A DNA stretch of 64,000 nt from Sternotherus odoratus. Lineage: Eukaryota > Chordata > Testudines > Kinosternidae. Where the stretch lies: NCBI GenBank assembly GCA_032164245.1, contig JAVMKO010000004.1, forward strand, positions 35,565,626-35,629,625, written 5' to 3'. Made by a program: the position numbers and the translations under genes. The notes under the pieces were generated by a model. The model made no database searches and was not told the origin of the DNA. It worked only from the letters and a program-made list of their open reading frames with translations. Shown here one piece after another: positions 13,640 through 25,445 of the stretch. How positions within the stretch are numbered: the stretch's first letter is position 1; each line of letters opens with the position of its first letter.

Positions 13640-14025
13640 AATATTCTTTAATCTGATCTTTTCCTGTTTTGACTTGCACTCCTTCCCCCTTTTTGTTCAG
13701 ATTAGTTGTGTTGAGTATCTAGTCACCATTAACCTTTTTAGTGAAGACTGAAACAAAATAGGATTAAACACTTTAGCCTTCTTGATGTCACCAATTATTA
13801 GTTCTTCCCAGCTAAAAAGAAGACCTATATTTTCTTTGTCTCCTAATATATTTAAAGAACCTCTTCTTTTAGCCTTTTATGTTCTTTGCTAGGGTAATTC
13901 ATTTTGTGCTTTAGCCTTTCTGATTTTTCCCTACATGCTTGTACTGTTCTTTTTACTTCCCTTAGCAATTCATCCTCCATGTTTCCTTTTTTTGTAGGAT
14001 TCCTTTTTGATTTTCATGGGAGGTG
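13640..14025 (-). repeat. CR1-like LINE fragment
   Basis: Plus-strand blocks such as 'agtgaagactgaaacaaa', 'gatgtcaccaattattag' and 'tttttgtaggattccttttt' match the complement of the central ORF2 region of CR1-type LINEs, as remembered from turtle copies. Sense is the minus strand. The reading frame is destroyed, with no open frame over 60 codons. It ends at a short tandem 'aggtgctggg' repeat (14021-14040). It appears to be a separate, older fragment from the large copy at 29731. Confidence 0.55.
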
Positions 14026-14261
14026 CTGGGAGGTGCTGGGAGCAGGGTGGGGGAACTTATGGGGGAACTGCTGAGTAATACTGTGTAGCTCTTAGAAATG
14101 TACATAGGTAAATACTGGCTCCTTCTCAGGCTCAGGTTGCCCACCCCTTGTGTAGATTATAACACCCAGACACTTTGGACAGGATTCTAACACATTAGTG
14201 GTATTTACTTAATCACACAGAAAGTACACAGATTGGAACAAAAATTGTAAATCCTATACAC

Positions 14262-15065
14262 CAGGGGTGGGAAAACTATGGCCCGTGGGCCGAATCAGGC
14301 CCGCGGGACCGTCCCATCTGCCCCCCCGGCCAGGGAGACTGTTCCTGCCCCTCCCCCGGAGCTGCGCACTCCACCTTCTCCTGAGCCGTGCCATGTGGGC
14401 AGCACTCTGGGGGCCGAGGCTGCCCACTCAGCCCCTTCCCCGGAGCAGTGCCGTGCCCACAGCACTCCAGGGGCTGGCCGGGGCTGCACACTCAGACCCT
14501 CCATGGAGTCGCGCTGTGCCGGCAGTACTCCAGGGGCCGGCCAAGGCTACGCGCTGAGCCCTTTCCCAGGAGCTGCGCTGTGCGGGCGGCACTCAGAGGG
14601 GCTGGGGCTGCACGCTGAGCCCCTCCCTCAGAGCCGTGCGTGCTCCCCCCCCCCTACCCCCAGAGCTGGGTGAGCACCTATGGTAAGGGGGCAGATTGGG
14701 CTTGGGGGGTCTTCCAGAGTGGTGGTTGGGGGTGACCTGGAGGGGGCAGTCAGGGAGCAGGGTGGGTTTGATGGGGGTGGGGTTCTGGGTGGTGGTTAGG
14801 GGGTGGGAGGGTGGATTGGGGTCGGGGCAGTCAGGGGCCAGGGAGCCGTGGTATTGGGTGGGGTCCTGGGGGGTGTTTAGGGGTCTCTGGAAGGGGCAGT
14901 CAGGGGATGCGGGGGCGATTGGATGGGTCAGGGATTTGGAGGGGACAATCAGGAGGTGGGAAGTGTGAGGGGTCCAGATTGGGGGCGGGGCCTTCCCTAC
15001 CCGGCCCTCTGTATAATTTTGTCAACCTAACGTGGCCCTCGGGCCAAAAAGTTTGCCTACCCCTG
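14262..15065. mobile_element. Non-autonomous hAT element, 804 bp, with 8-bp TSD
   Basis: The ends are inverted repeats typical of hAT elements: CAGGGGTGGGAAAACTATGG at the left, and at the right AGTTTGCCTACCCCTG, whose complement is CAGGGGTAGGCAAACT. Perfect 8-bp target duplications, CTATACAC, flank it at 14254-14261 and 15066-15073. Just inside both ends the sequence pairs again ('ggcccgtgggcc' left, 'ggccctcgggcc' right). The interior holds no transposase. It consists of GC-rich units of about 70 bp repeated roughly four times (14380-14640) and then G-rich units marked by 'ggggcagtcaggg' (14740-14960). Several overlapping open frames here, proline-, alanine- and glycine-rich, come from this repeat composition and are not genes. 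Confidence 0.93.
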
Positions 15066-15073
15066 CTATACAC

Positions 15074-16184
15074 AATTCCCTGTCTCAGTTTCCTCAACAC
15101 ACCAAGTAAGTGTACATAATCAGCTCTAATATTTGGGTTTGGTCCATTTAAGAAAGTGGAGATCAGCAATAATGTTCTAATTGGAACTGAACTTCCCCAA
15201 CATTTGGGGTTGTTTAGACCCTTGATTTCTGCTTTTAATCAGATATGCTAGCACTTCTGTTATGGGCTTCATTCCCTTCTAATACTGATTTTACATCATT
15301 CTAGATCCATTCATTTGAATGGTGTTATTTCTGATTTATACCAATGTAGCTTATAGGGGAATCAGGCCCCAATTTACCTAAAGCAAATGGAGCATATCAT
15401 GCCATCAGTGTTCAAGTAGGACACCCTATTGAAATCAGTGTATCAATAGGGAATTCTGCTTAAAAATTGATGGCACAATATGGTCTTTGAGCATTATTTA
15501 TTACAAAACTGCATCTTGCTAATGCTCCAACCATACTGTTTTGAGCTATAGTGAATAGTCTCTTAACAGGGCTCAGTCTAGCAAATACTGTCACTTGCTT
15601 TTGCATGGAAAGGCAGATGCTCAGTTAATGGGATAGCAGAGTTCATACACTACCCTATAATTAAGACACAAGAAAAAAGGAGGACTTAAAAGGGTTTCCC
15701 ACTGTGCTGAATTCTGCAGATAATAACAGTTTCACACAGCAGTAAAAAGCTATTCCTACAGCTGTAAAATCTCCAGCAGAAATAATGTACAATAGAGTTG
15801 GCCTTTTGTTCATTTAATATTCTTACTCCCAATCTTTTTTAGAAATACAGTTAGGGTGCTAACACCACTTGATCAGTTGCATTAAAAAGATATGGAAGAA
15901 ACAGCTTTGTTGCTTCTTCCGTGTCTAATTTTGGATGCCTAATTAAAGCAGAACCATTTGCATTTTCTGATGCACGTGACTTGTGGGCTGCACAAATAAA
16001 TCTCAAGTCCATGATTTAATTCCAATCTTAATTCTCTAGTGGCTCACTTTTCATGCCTTTTTAAATATCACCCCCTCCCCCAAGAATAATTTTTAAATGG
16101 TCAGGCACATGCCCTCCCTGTTCCCATCCAATTATTTTGGTGGAGACACCTCTTCTGTTCGCTCTGCTACTTCTCTTGCCAGCA
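15074..16184. other. No gene recognised
   Basis: AT-rich DNA. Around 15340-15480 there are weak resemblances to the dispersed 'gggaatcaggcccc' and 'attgaaatcagtg' repeat family. The stretch 15890-16020 ('tggatgcctaattaaagc', 'catttgcattttctgatg') looks like plain unique DNA of the kind that can be conserved non-coding sequence, but only an alignment could say. Confidence 0.4.
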
Positions 16185-16715
16185 GCCACTTAGGTGTTCC
16201 CTGTGAACTGTGTGCTTGGGCTGCTGCACAGGAGAAATTTAAGTGCTGCCCAACTGATAGCAGAGCACACAGAACTGGCAGTGTGTGTTCAGTCCTGCAG
16301 CTTCTCCAGGGACCCTCCTTCTGGTTGTGCAGGAGGAAGGAGGGAGCTGATGTCAGGGTGTCCCTCTCCCCCTATACCTCATCTCCACAGAGCAGGGCAA
16401 AGGGGACAGCATGGCTCAGGACTTGAAGCTGTTGAGGACTGAATGAGTGTCTGAGAAATTGAGATTTTTCCCAGCAGCCAGCTCACACAGTGTCTGTCTG
16501 TCTCTCTCTCTAACACTCTCTCTCTCTCCCCTTCCCGCTTCCCATGCACCCCGTCTCCCCAGAATGGGGAAGGGTAGACAACAGGGCTCAGGACAGAGCA
16601 GGAGAGCTTTCAGTAAGTGTCTCTTTAAGAGAGTCAGTGCTCGACTTTCCTCAGCAGCCAGCACACATGCACCCACAGAGTCTCTGTGTCACACACACAG
16701 TCCCTTTCACACTCA
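16185..16715. repeat. Imperfect tandem duplication, GC/CT-rich repeat
   Basis: Two related blocks follow one another at a spacing of roughly 175 bp. The first (about 16385-16500) contains 'acagcatggctcagga' and 'cccagcagccagctcacac'. The second (about 16560-16680) contains 'acaacagggctcagga' and 'ctcagcagccagcacacat'. Between and after them are CT and CA dinucleotide-rich stretches. It looks like the GC-richer 5' region of a retroelement or a local duplication. The open frames here (up to 164 codons, plus, 16447-16941) are products of the repeat. Confidence 0.5.
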
Positions 16716-19688
16716 TCTCCCAACACATACTTGTAGTAATGTTATGGTTACTTCTTGGTACTTCCTGCAATGCACATATATTCTCTGCAATTTTATTCTT
16801 TTGAAGTGTTATTTTAGTGTTTTGGCTGGTCTATGGATTTCATCATTTTTATTTCTCTTACATTTAAATTTCATTCTTTGGGTAGTGAGTTATAAAATGC
16901 CTAACCTGTCCCAGCTGGAGTATACCTATAGTGACTTTTAAAATATATATATTATATCTAGGATTTTTGTTTCTACTGATGGCGTACATAGGCAAATACC
17001 TCGGTGCACAGAACAAAATTTATTCCGCACATGGATGGAAAAAACAGAGGGAACATTGAAACCTGCATCAAGTGTTCTTCACAGAAGATAACCTCTCAAA
17101 TCTTTATGGGATCAGCCTTTCATTTCTCATTAAGCATTTGTTAACCTCAGAGCAGAAATTGAGTGGGTATGCTTGTTTCTGGTTTAAGTTAATTTTTTTA
17201 AAGAACATCCTCACCCACCCACCCATTTCCTCCTGAGATTAATTGAAATACAGCCTTCTGAACCCCTGCAGATTTGTTTTGAAGTCAGCTATTTCCTTGA
17301 AGAGTTGCAGATGATGAAAGTTGTTGATGGGAGCTGTGAATTTTTGGTTCTGTTCCATTGCTAAATGCTGCATAAATCTCTGGCTTTGTTTCTGTATTAC
17401 TTGCCCCGTAGGTCTGAGCTACCATGAATAAACAACACAAGGTTCTCAACTATATATGCATTTGATTTACAAAATGCTGGATTTTTAAAAACTTAATAAT
17501 TTGCAATAATCTTCTCTAAATGTAGTGATGGGGTGGAGGGGGTGAGGAGTACATTTTGTTATTGAAGGCCATAATATCTCATCTACTTTGAGCCAGATTC
17601 TCTCATCCTTTCTTATGTTGAACACTACCTTATTCTGCACATACTTCTATTGTCTTCTATATGTCTACTTGCACAATAAGGTGCTGTTTCTCAATGTGAA
17701 TAAAGTTGACAGAATTGGGGACTGTGAAATTGGAATTTAAAAAGTCCAGTAATATGAACTTTAGAATGCTAGTGAACATTTTGAATGATAATTTTACAAA
17801 ATAGTTGATTTGTAGATTAAAGCTGAGAAGTCCCTTTCAGCATACACATGAAAGTATTGGCAGAAAGTGCTCTCCTCCTAGGAGACAGCATATGGATAAG
17901 TTGTGAGAAAATACAAAGTACTTTACTTTTTTGACACGCTTTGCTTCAATACGGTTGATTCATTCTCATTTTTATCATGTCATGCTCAATGATACTAGCT
18001 GGCAAATTTACAGGTGTCAAAATCTGAAAGCAAAACTTTAAAAAATTGATATTTTCATCTTGAATCTGGAATTTAATTCAATTAGCAGTCTGATTATTAT
18101 TGTGTTTGGTTTTCCAACAATTCGGTTAAAAATAAAAACCAACCCCCCACAAGATTAAGAGCTAGTGACTGTAATAAAAAGAGTTCAGTTGGAACAGATC
18201 TAGCTTCATGGTGGTTGATTTACTATGTTTCTATTTCATCAGTTTTCCACACGACTGATAGTGAAATGAAAGTTGCATTTCTAAAACTTTTCAGAGAATT
18301 GTAAAAATTGCCTATTATGTTCATTTGTTGTTGGTTTTTTGTGCCCCTTACATGCTTTGCATCTGAATGTTCCTATTAGTGAAACATAAAAGGGGCAGCT
18401 GAGGGCTAGTCGAGCAGGTTAATGTGTCACTGCAGGGCTCAGAACCATGTTTCTTCCTGCTTTGTCTCCAGCAGCACTGACAGTGAAAGTCTCATAGGAT
18501 CTTTAAGAAAAATCTTCAGAATGCAAATTCACTGTTGCTTGACTGCATTTCTCTTGGGTTTTTTTTTTTTTTTGGGGGGGGGGGGTTGGCTTTTATTAAA
18601 GCCTTAAACTCAGCATCACTATAAAGCACCACCAGATTCTAGCAAGTAGGATTTTCTACTAGACATGTGTTCTAGGAATAAGCAGTGAACAACATTTTAT
18701 CTCAGCTGCCTATAAACCACTTAATGCTGCAGGATGTGTGAGATTCATGCGTGAAATGTTTCACTTCTGTGTTACTGATTATACCAACTACTATGTCTGT
18801 AGGTTCCATTTTAATGGGCATTTTATTGAAGCAGTTAGGATCTAAAGGAGCCAAATATCCTGTCCAACTTCAGATTTTTTCACCTGTCTGCCTTGAAATC
18901 TTTTTTTCTCCTGGTCTATTCTTGAACAATACCTTGAACATTCACTTCTTTCCTTCTATGCTGTATAACAGAATTCTTGCCACTGATAATGGAGTCGGGA
19001 AAGTCTCCTGCTGCATTTTATTTTCATTATAACTTCATTTTCATCAAAATGTGAAAGTCACAATAGGCTATATAAATATTAAAAATACAGCTTGGTCCAT
19101 TCAACTTGTGTATTGCAGCACTGTTTAGCATTCAAATAAGAGCCTTTGGCACTGATTCAGCTCCCACATACACAGGTGCCTCAGGAGTAATTCAACACAG
19201 TGGTGTATAGTCAGTGTAAATAAAACCAAAACCTTTGTGCTACGCCTACCTACCTTCCAACTAAGCAGCCAGTTCTGCTCTCCTTGACCTCAAAAACTAT
19301 GCTTACACTCAGAGCTAGGGGTGTGATTCCCATGCTCATATACACATATACTAGTTCTCATCGAGTTAGCATGCAGATAAATAGCAGTGTAGCTGCAGCA
19401 GCATGAGTGTAGGGTCAGTGAAGGCAAGGCTGAGGTTTGACAAAATTAAACCTGCCTGAAACCAGCTGGTATGTACTCAGCGGGGTTCAGCCTCAGCTGC
19501 CATTACCCATGCTACCACAGCTACCCTGCCATTTAGACTCATGCTAACTCTATGAAAACAAGTGCAAGGAAGGGTACACAAGCAATAGGAATCACAACCC
19601 TAGCTTGCAGCATTATCCTAGCCATATAGAGATTTGCTATTATTTCCAATTGAACCAGGATTTTTCCTTAAATCAACCATCAAAGGAT
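16716..19688. other. No gene recognised
   Basis: Mostly unique AT-rich DNA. Near 17020-17062 the words 'acatggatggaaaaaac' and 'gagggaacattg' match the end of a common turtle repeat, but the rest of that element is not recognisable. A poly(T)-poly(G) tract lies at about 18559-18586. From about 19220 to 19610 the sequence is slightly GC-richer ('gtgtagctgcagcagcat') and may be an old MITE, which I could not delimit. Confidence 0.45.
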
Positions 19689-19696
19689 ACTGCAAC

Positions 19697-20339
19697 CAGG
19701 GCCGGCGACAGGGGGGTACTACGGGTACAGCTGTTCCGGGCCCCGGACTTAAGGGGGGCCCCTTAAGTCCGGGGCGGGCCCGGTACACAGCTGTACCCCC
19801 TTGTCGCTGGGCCTGCACAGCAAGGCGTGGCTCCGGGCAGCCGCTGCAGCGCTCGTCAGCCCGCCCCGGCCCCCAGCAGCCTCCCACCCCCACCCCCTTT
19901 GCTTCTTCCAGCCGGGCCACGTGGAGCCCCAGTGCATGGCGGCTCTGCGCCCCCAGAGGGGGAGAGCGTGCGCGGGGGGAGGGGGGTGTTACTGAAGCGG
20001 GGCGTGTCCTGCCTCTGCCTGGGGAGGGGGCTGCCGGGCTCCCTCCTCCCCACCCAGCGGCATTAGCAGCAGCAGCGAGCGGAGCAGGCGCCTCTCGCTG
20101 GCGGGCGTCAGGTTCGAGCGGGCGTGGGCTGGGGGCCTGGGGCGGGTCCGCTGTCCCGCGTGGGGCAGGGAGCAAGCCAGCCATGCTGCCGTGGGGCGGG
20201 GGGCACCGTGCCCCTTGCGCGCTGCGGGGGCAGAACAGGGCCGGGGGCAGGGCGCGGGCAGCGGGAGACCGGCCGGGGGGAGGGGGGGGGCCACAAATGA
20301 GCAGAGTACGGAGACCCAAAATTTCTGTCGACGGCCCTG
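19697..20339. mobile_element. GC-rich hAT MITE, 643 bp, with 8-bp TSD
   Basis: The ends are CAGGGCCGGCGACA (left) and TGTCGACGGCCCTG (right). The complement of the right end is CAGGGCCGTCGACA, so the terminal repeats match at 13 of 14 positions. Identical 8-bp target duplications, ACTGCAAC, lie at 19689-19696 and 20340-20347, which places it in the hAT superfamily. The left about 115 bp is itself a long palindrome centred on 19757-19758, with perfect 16-bp inner arms (19741-19756 and 19759-19774) and an inverted echo of the terminal motif near 19797-19815. The interior is very GC- and CpG-rich. The open frames of up to 354 codons (minus, 19618-20682) cross the element boundaries and are artefacts of GC richness. 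No transposase. Confidence 0.93.
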
Positions 20340-20347
20340 ACTGCAAC

Positions 20348-20774
20348 TGAAGGTGTGACTGTAGGATGGGTAGACATATACCGTCACTCAGGGTGTAGAC
20401 ATGGCCAAAGTGGTTAAGAGATAGAAAAGCCCGACAGATAAGCCAGAGCAAGGGAATCTCTACAATTATATAATCTCTACAATATATATTAGATACTGAG
20501 CTGATATTACACTTGGTTTTAGATAAAAAGCTGAATTTGGGCTGTGTAAATCCTAAAAAAAAACCCAACAACAATAAAAACCCCAAACAGTTCTTTGTAA
20601 TATAAGTTTTAGAATTGCTTAATTTCAATATTTTTTTCTTGGCTATAGAGCCAGACAATTGTGTTTTGCTAAAAGACTTCACTCTACTCAGTTATTTCAA
20701 TCCTCTATAACTTACATCTGAAGATAAACTCAGAAGTGCATCAGTTAAAGAAGGCCATAGCTTAAAAAGAATCT
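20348..20774. other. No gene recognised
   Basis: A short stretch 'ctcagggtgtagacatggcc' (about 20387-20406) resembles the end of a turtle MITE like the one at 10915. The remainder is AT-rich with A-runs near 20556. No gene. Confidence 0.4.
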
Positions 20775-21470
20775 GTCATGGTTTCAGGGTAGCTGCTCCT
20801 GTATCCTCAACAGCGTTGTCCAGTTTAGTAATACCCAGTCAAATCTGAGGTATCCAGCTGTCACCTGTCTCTGGGCTGGGACTCTTCTCACATTCTATTC
20901 TGACTAGAGTTTTTATGGTTGCACAGCTCCCTATCTTACATTGCAATATCCCCAGCAAGCCAGACTGCTTACAAGCCAGCACTTGTGCATTGTTTTCTCT
21001 CCAAGGTTTATGAGCAATATAAACAGCAGTTACAATTTACCACATAGCTCCTTCTAAGCAAGCACATTTATTCTTAAGGTAAAAGCGTTTCAGATCAAAT
21101 ACAAACATAATAAAAGTGCCTTAACACATGTTAAAAGCTTACCAGAGGTCACCTATCAGTCTTATGGTTTCCTTAGGCCAAAGTCTTTCCAACCTCCCAT
21201 TGGACAGGAAAGCCTGTCCATTTTCTGGATCAGAAGAAAGTCTGTGAGCCAATTTAAACAAAGCTCTTTTCTTTGTTTGTTGATCTCTGGAAAACCCAGT
21301 TTGAACCAGTATATGCCCATCTTCCCAGGACGTGGTACATCTCTGATGGTCTTTACCGACCTAAGTGATCCACATTAGTCACCTACCTGACTTTTTGGTT
21401 CTGGAAGGAGCTATGGTATCCCTCCCCTCTGGACTTGCATAAAATCCCCATCCTACAGTGATACATTAAC
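20775..21470 (-). repeat. Possible degraded LTR-type repeat
   Basis: The composition and word content ('catttattcttaagg', 'ctccttctaagcaagcac', and 'tggaaggagctatgg' near 21405) suggest an interspersed repeat. The minus strand contains an AATAAA signal near 21070. The block ends in sequence inverted with respect to 'catagctccttctaag', giving a 'atagctcctt' / 'aaggagctat' pair at about 21042 and 21405. I could not find TG...CA ends or a target duplication, so this is only a tentative call. Confidence 0.25.
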
Positions 21471-24400
21471 TTCATATAACATGGTCCTCTGATTAGATAT
21501 TGCACATGATTGTGATAGCTGTCACCGAATTACTCTTAAAGAGAACATCTTCAGTGAATTTCATACGACTAGAAATTGTACTGCTTGATCCCAAACAGTT
21601 GTATGTGTGGGTGAGTAACAGGTACAACACTGAGACGGGGATTCTGGGGGAAAGTATAAAGCTTTTTTGTCGCTATATATTTTCATCTACATTACATTAA
21701 AACAAATGGAATTTGTTTTAATGTAAAGGATATTATGTTTTAAATAATTTTCTAGATTGTTTACCCTGGAGGGTAAAACCTTTTTCAGGAAGTTTCCTCT
21801 GAGAAACAGGAATCTCACTGAAGAATCAATTACCACTATACACTGTGACTTACTGGGGTACAATCCAGATATGGGTGATTTACAATGCCTTGCTGTAGTA
21901 GCTCCTCTCCAGGACACTCACAAACAGCTTTCCTGCATGCAAGTCACACCCAGAGTATCTATAACTGCAGTCTACCAGCTATACCCTGGCTCTCACCAGT
22001 ATACAGGACAGATTATACTGAAGGGTGACCCAAAAAACCCAGTCCTGGATCTTTCTCCAGAAATGTATGTCCTGACTGCCCAGCCCTCTCCTGGACAGAA
22101 CAAATATATTAAGTCTTTATTCCTTTAAGGGAACAATATGACAGTTTATTACCTTAAATAGATTTACCAAGACACTTTAATTTAAATACACTGGATTTGA
22201 TAAAACATTAAAACAAGTTCATGAACTACAAAGAGATAGATAGGGCTGTTACTTTTTGTCTTCTTAGGTGTGGAGAATGAGGAGACAGAGGCGTCTATGT
22301 GGAGGGATGTTCCCTGCTAGTTTTTTCAGCTGTTTGAACTTCCTTTGTTTTCCCTTCCTGCTTCATGGCTCTATTTACTGCTTAATGCAAATTAAGGCAA
22401 CATTCCTTTATTTATGACAGACCTGTTTGCCAGCTTCTGCTTGGACAGGATTGTGTGATTTGGAACATGTATTAATGACATCATACAGGGAAATCTTATA
22501 ATTTCACATCTAATGTTGCCACACATATATTTATCAGGATAATACTAACCAGCAAATTATGAATTTTCAAATGACCTCTTAGAAGGCATACCTTGCATAA
22601 AAATTACTACAACAGCATGTAGGATGTGAATATAAAGGTGTATTCCATCACATACACCATAATAGATTTTAAGGTGAGAGGGATCATTATGACCAGGTAA
22701 TCCAATCTTCTGCACAACACAGGCATTAGAATTTCACCCAGGGATTCCTGCAACAAACTCAAACCTTGATAGAGTTATCTTGTATTGGGCATCTTTCCAG
22801 AATACACCTGCCATAGATGAAAGGAGAAGGACAAAGATAAACCTAAGTCCCTTGCTAAAAGAAAGAGATTCCCCTAGGATAGTATGCATTATTAACATAA
22901 TCTAAAATAATCACCTAGAATACTAAGGTATCTCAATTTAAACATGCATTTTGGATAATATCTGTGGGATACTGAAATACTTTAAAAAAATTAGGAATGA
23001 CTCCACTTGGGTAAGAAATAAGAGAGGGTAATGTTATTTTTTTATGATAACACAACCGTAAGGCATATGTTAAAAAGGGGAAATGAAGGCGTGCCTCATT
23101 AATTTACATGCTCCAGCCACTTTGCTGTGGTCCTTAGGAAAATCTGTGGTGTTCTGACAGGACAAAAGTACTTTCTTACAATTTGTGACCCTCCTAAATA
23201 TGTGCTTTGCAGTGAAGTGAAGACCCAAGGTCACCATTATTTTATGGATTCCCTTTAGATCTGGGGATGCTCACTCAACAGTTTTGATAATACCTCCTTA
23301 GGTGTGATGCATTGGTAAAACCCAGTAGGAACAATATTGCTTATCAAAATTGAAATAAGCTCTTTCAGAGGAAAGATTCATTGCATAGCTAAGGGAACCG
23401 GTGCTGTCATGCTTGAAACTTCTGTCTGCAGGAGCTGTACTCTGTGCAAATCTGTTTTCTATCCTTGTGGCTCCCTCATTTAGAAGCTGTAAATTGTATC
23501 TCCTCCAGGTGTCACTTGGAGAAGATTTATAAGATGCAGCTATCCCGAGTTCTACATTTTATTTCATATTTGTTTCTGCTCATACGTTAACATGTTTGAT
23601 GATCATTAGTAACATTCAGTTTTGCTGCTTGGAGTCTAATGGTTTATGAGGACATTTTAAATGAAGAATTATTAGGCATGCGCCATTACTAAAGCATACA
23701 GCATATACCATAGTAAAAGTACAATTTATATAATAGAGCTCAGATAGACCTAATGTAATTAGGATAAAACTAAGGGTCATAGCCTGATGTTTTTGTGTTA
23801 CTGTATGTATGTATAAATCAAAACAGATTTATAACCATAGATCCTCTGCATGGGTTTTCTGTGGCACACTGCATTTTCCAATTATGAAATACTATCTTAC
23901 AAATCTGCTTCTGCTATAAATCTAGATCCAAGATCATCACTCAAAACACATACACACATTTGACTATTGTACATAAATATTCCATGGACATAGGATAAAC
24001 TTTTTTTAGTTTATCTATCAGCAAGTCTGTCTGATACCTATTAAGCGGTGGGTTTGAGAATGGGGATATAAAGTAGGAATCTCTAATCCTGATTCTTCAC
24101 CTCACTCAGTCTGTGACCTTGGGAAAGTCACTTAAGACTCCCTGCCCAGCTGCTTCCCCCCCGCCCCCAGCTCCTACCCCCACTTCCCCACAGCTCTTGA
24201 GCGCAGCCCCTCGTTTCCCCCATTTTACATCAGGCCCTGATGTGGTAAGATGTTTGGATAGCAATAATACAATGTTGTTGTCATATGAAGATAGTTTATG
24301 TTCATTGTTTCCAATAGGCAATCTATGAAAATCCACCAGATTTTGCTGCCCGTTGGAAGTCTGTAGCCAAAACAACTAAGTTATAGATAAGTGAAACACT

Positions 24401-25353
24401 AGTATCAGGAATGAGCCTCATTGTGACACTGAATAATAGTGTGACGAAAGCCTTATGCTTATGAAAGCATCTGAAACAACAATCATACACGTCCTAGCCA
24501 AAAACTTCTTTAGCACTCTAGGAAATTGGGGATTGATCACTGGAGTCACTGGAAATGTTGCCATTGATTTCACTGACAAGCGGACTTCACTAGTGGAAGT
24601 AATTTTGATCTCTTACAAGAGCCATCTCATCCCATTTCAAGACCAAGAGGAATTTTATCCGGGCTCCATACTAAAGAGCCAGGTCCTCAGCTGGTTTAAA
24701 TGGATGCCACTCCATTGTTCCATCCTTAAAACTCTTTTACATCTATGTTATGGAGCAACATTGACTTGTAAGATACAGAGTCACAGACCATTTTTGCACA
24801 AAACAAAACTAGCAAAGTGTTTCTAGAAAAAGAGCATTGTACATCACATAGGCTATACGCTATCGCAAAGTGGATGTTAGGTCAGCAATATGCAGCTAAA
24901 CAAAGCAGCAGTGAAATCATCCAAGAAGTGGAGCTTTAAGCTGTCTGTAATGACTTGCTCCAGATATTTCATCATCTTGGAGTAAGTTTCACAGAGGGAA
25001 AGACACACTTGTCATCAGGAAGCCTGGCAGAAAGAGAATGTTCTTCTGCCATTTGACGAGAGCATAATTTATGTTAACAATGTCAAAAAAATCAAGATTC
25101 ATACCTCTATTATGAGCAATTATTGCCTATGTGTCCTTTAGGGCAGGAATAAGATTATTTTCAGAGTCCATATTTTAAAGCCTGGGAAACTAGTATTTTT
25201 CCAGATTTGTTGCCAGAAACTCAGGGAGAAAACCTCTGAAGCAGAAATGAATTCTAGCTTGGCTCTTGATTTGAATATCATTCTAAGAATTAGACACTAC
25301 TTTAAATCCTAGATCTTCTCCAAGGCTCCATACAGATGTTACAAAGCATCAAA
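21471..25353. other. No gene recognised
   Basis: Includes an open frame of 123 codons (plus, 21757-22128) that I do not recognise. It has no domain, signal or conserved motif visible to me, and the surrounding sequence looks like an old interspersed repeat. At 24106-24230 a C-rich patch occurs. The open frame at 24455-24826 (123 codons, plus) is also unrecognised and overlaps a dispersed-repeat-like piece ('tgccattgatttcactgac'). I assign no function to either. Confidence 0.45.
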
Positions 25354-25445
25354 GAGACATGGTGGATGAGGTAATGTCTTTTATTGGACCAACGTCTGTT
25401 GGTGAGAGAGGCAAGTTAGAGCTCTTTTTCAAGTCTGGGAAACTA
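25354..25445 (-). mobile_element. Penelope-like terminal fragment
   Basis: The block with 'ggtggatgaggtaatgtc', 'ttttattggaccaacgtc', 'gttggtgagagaggcaag' and 'gagctctttttcaagtc' matches a repeat end very common in turtles and crocodilians. From memory the intact minus-strand version contains a CTGAAGA ... GAGCTC ... GAAA arrangement like a hammerhead core. In this copy the core is damaged: the minus strand reads TTGAAAAAGAGCTC and the following GAAA is missing. Small, truncated and non-coding. Assignment to Penelope-like elements is inferred from its similarity in structure to the copies at 32786 and 47342. Confidence 0.5.

Noticed and set aside
14267..14673. Five overlapping open frames of 69-131 codons
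   Set aside because: All lie in the GC-rich tandem interior of a hAT element and overlap each other in several frames and on both strands.
19618..20682. 354-codon open frame on minus, the longest in the window
   Set aside because: It runs through a hAT MITE with exact target duplications and continues into AT-rich flanks on both sides. The proline-, arginine- and alanine-rich middle is what GC-rich DNA gives in any frame, and other frames are open there too.
21757..22128. 123-codon open frame on plus
   Set aside because: I considered it as a possible exon because it is long for AT-rich DNA, but saw no known motif. The surroundings look like an old repeat.
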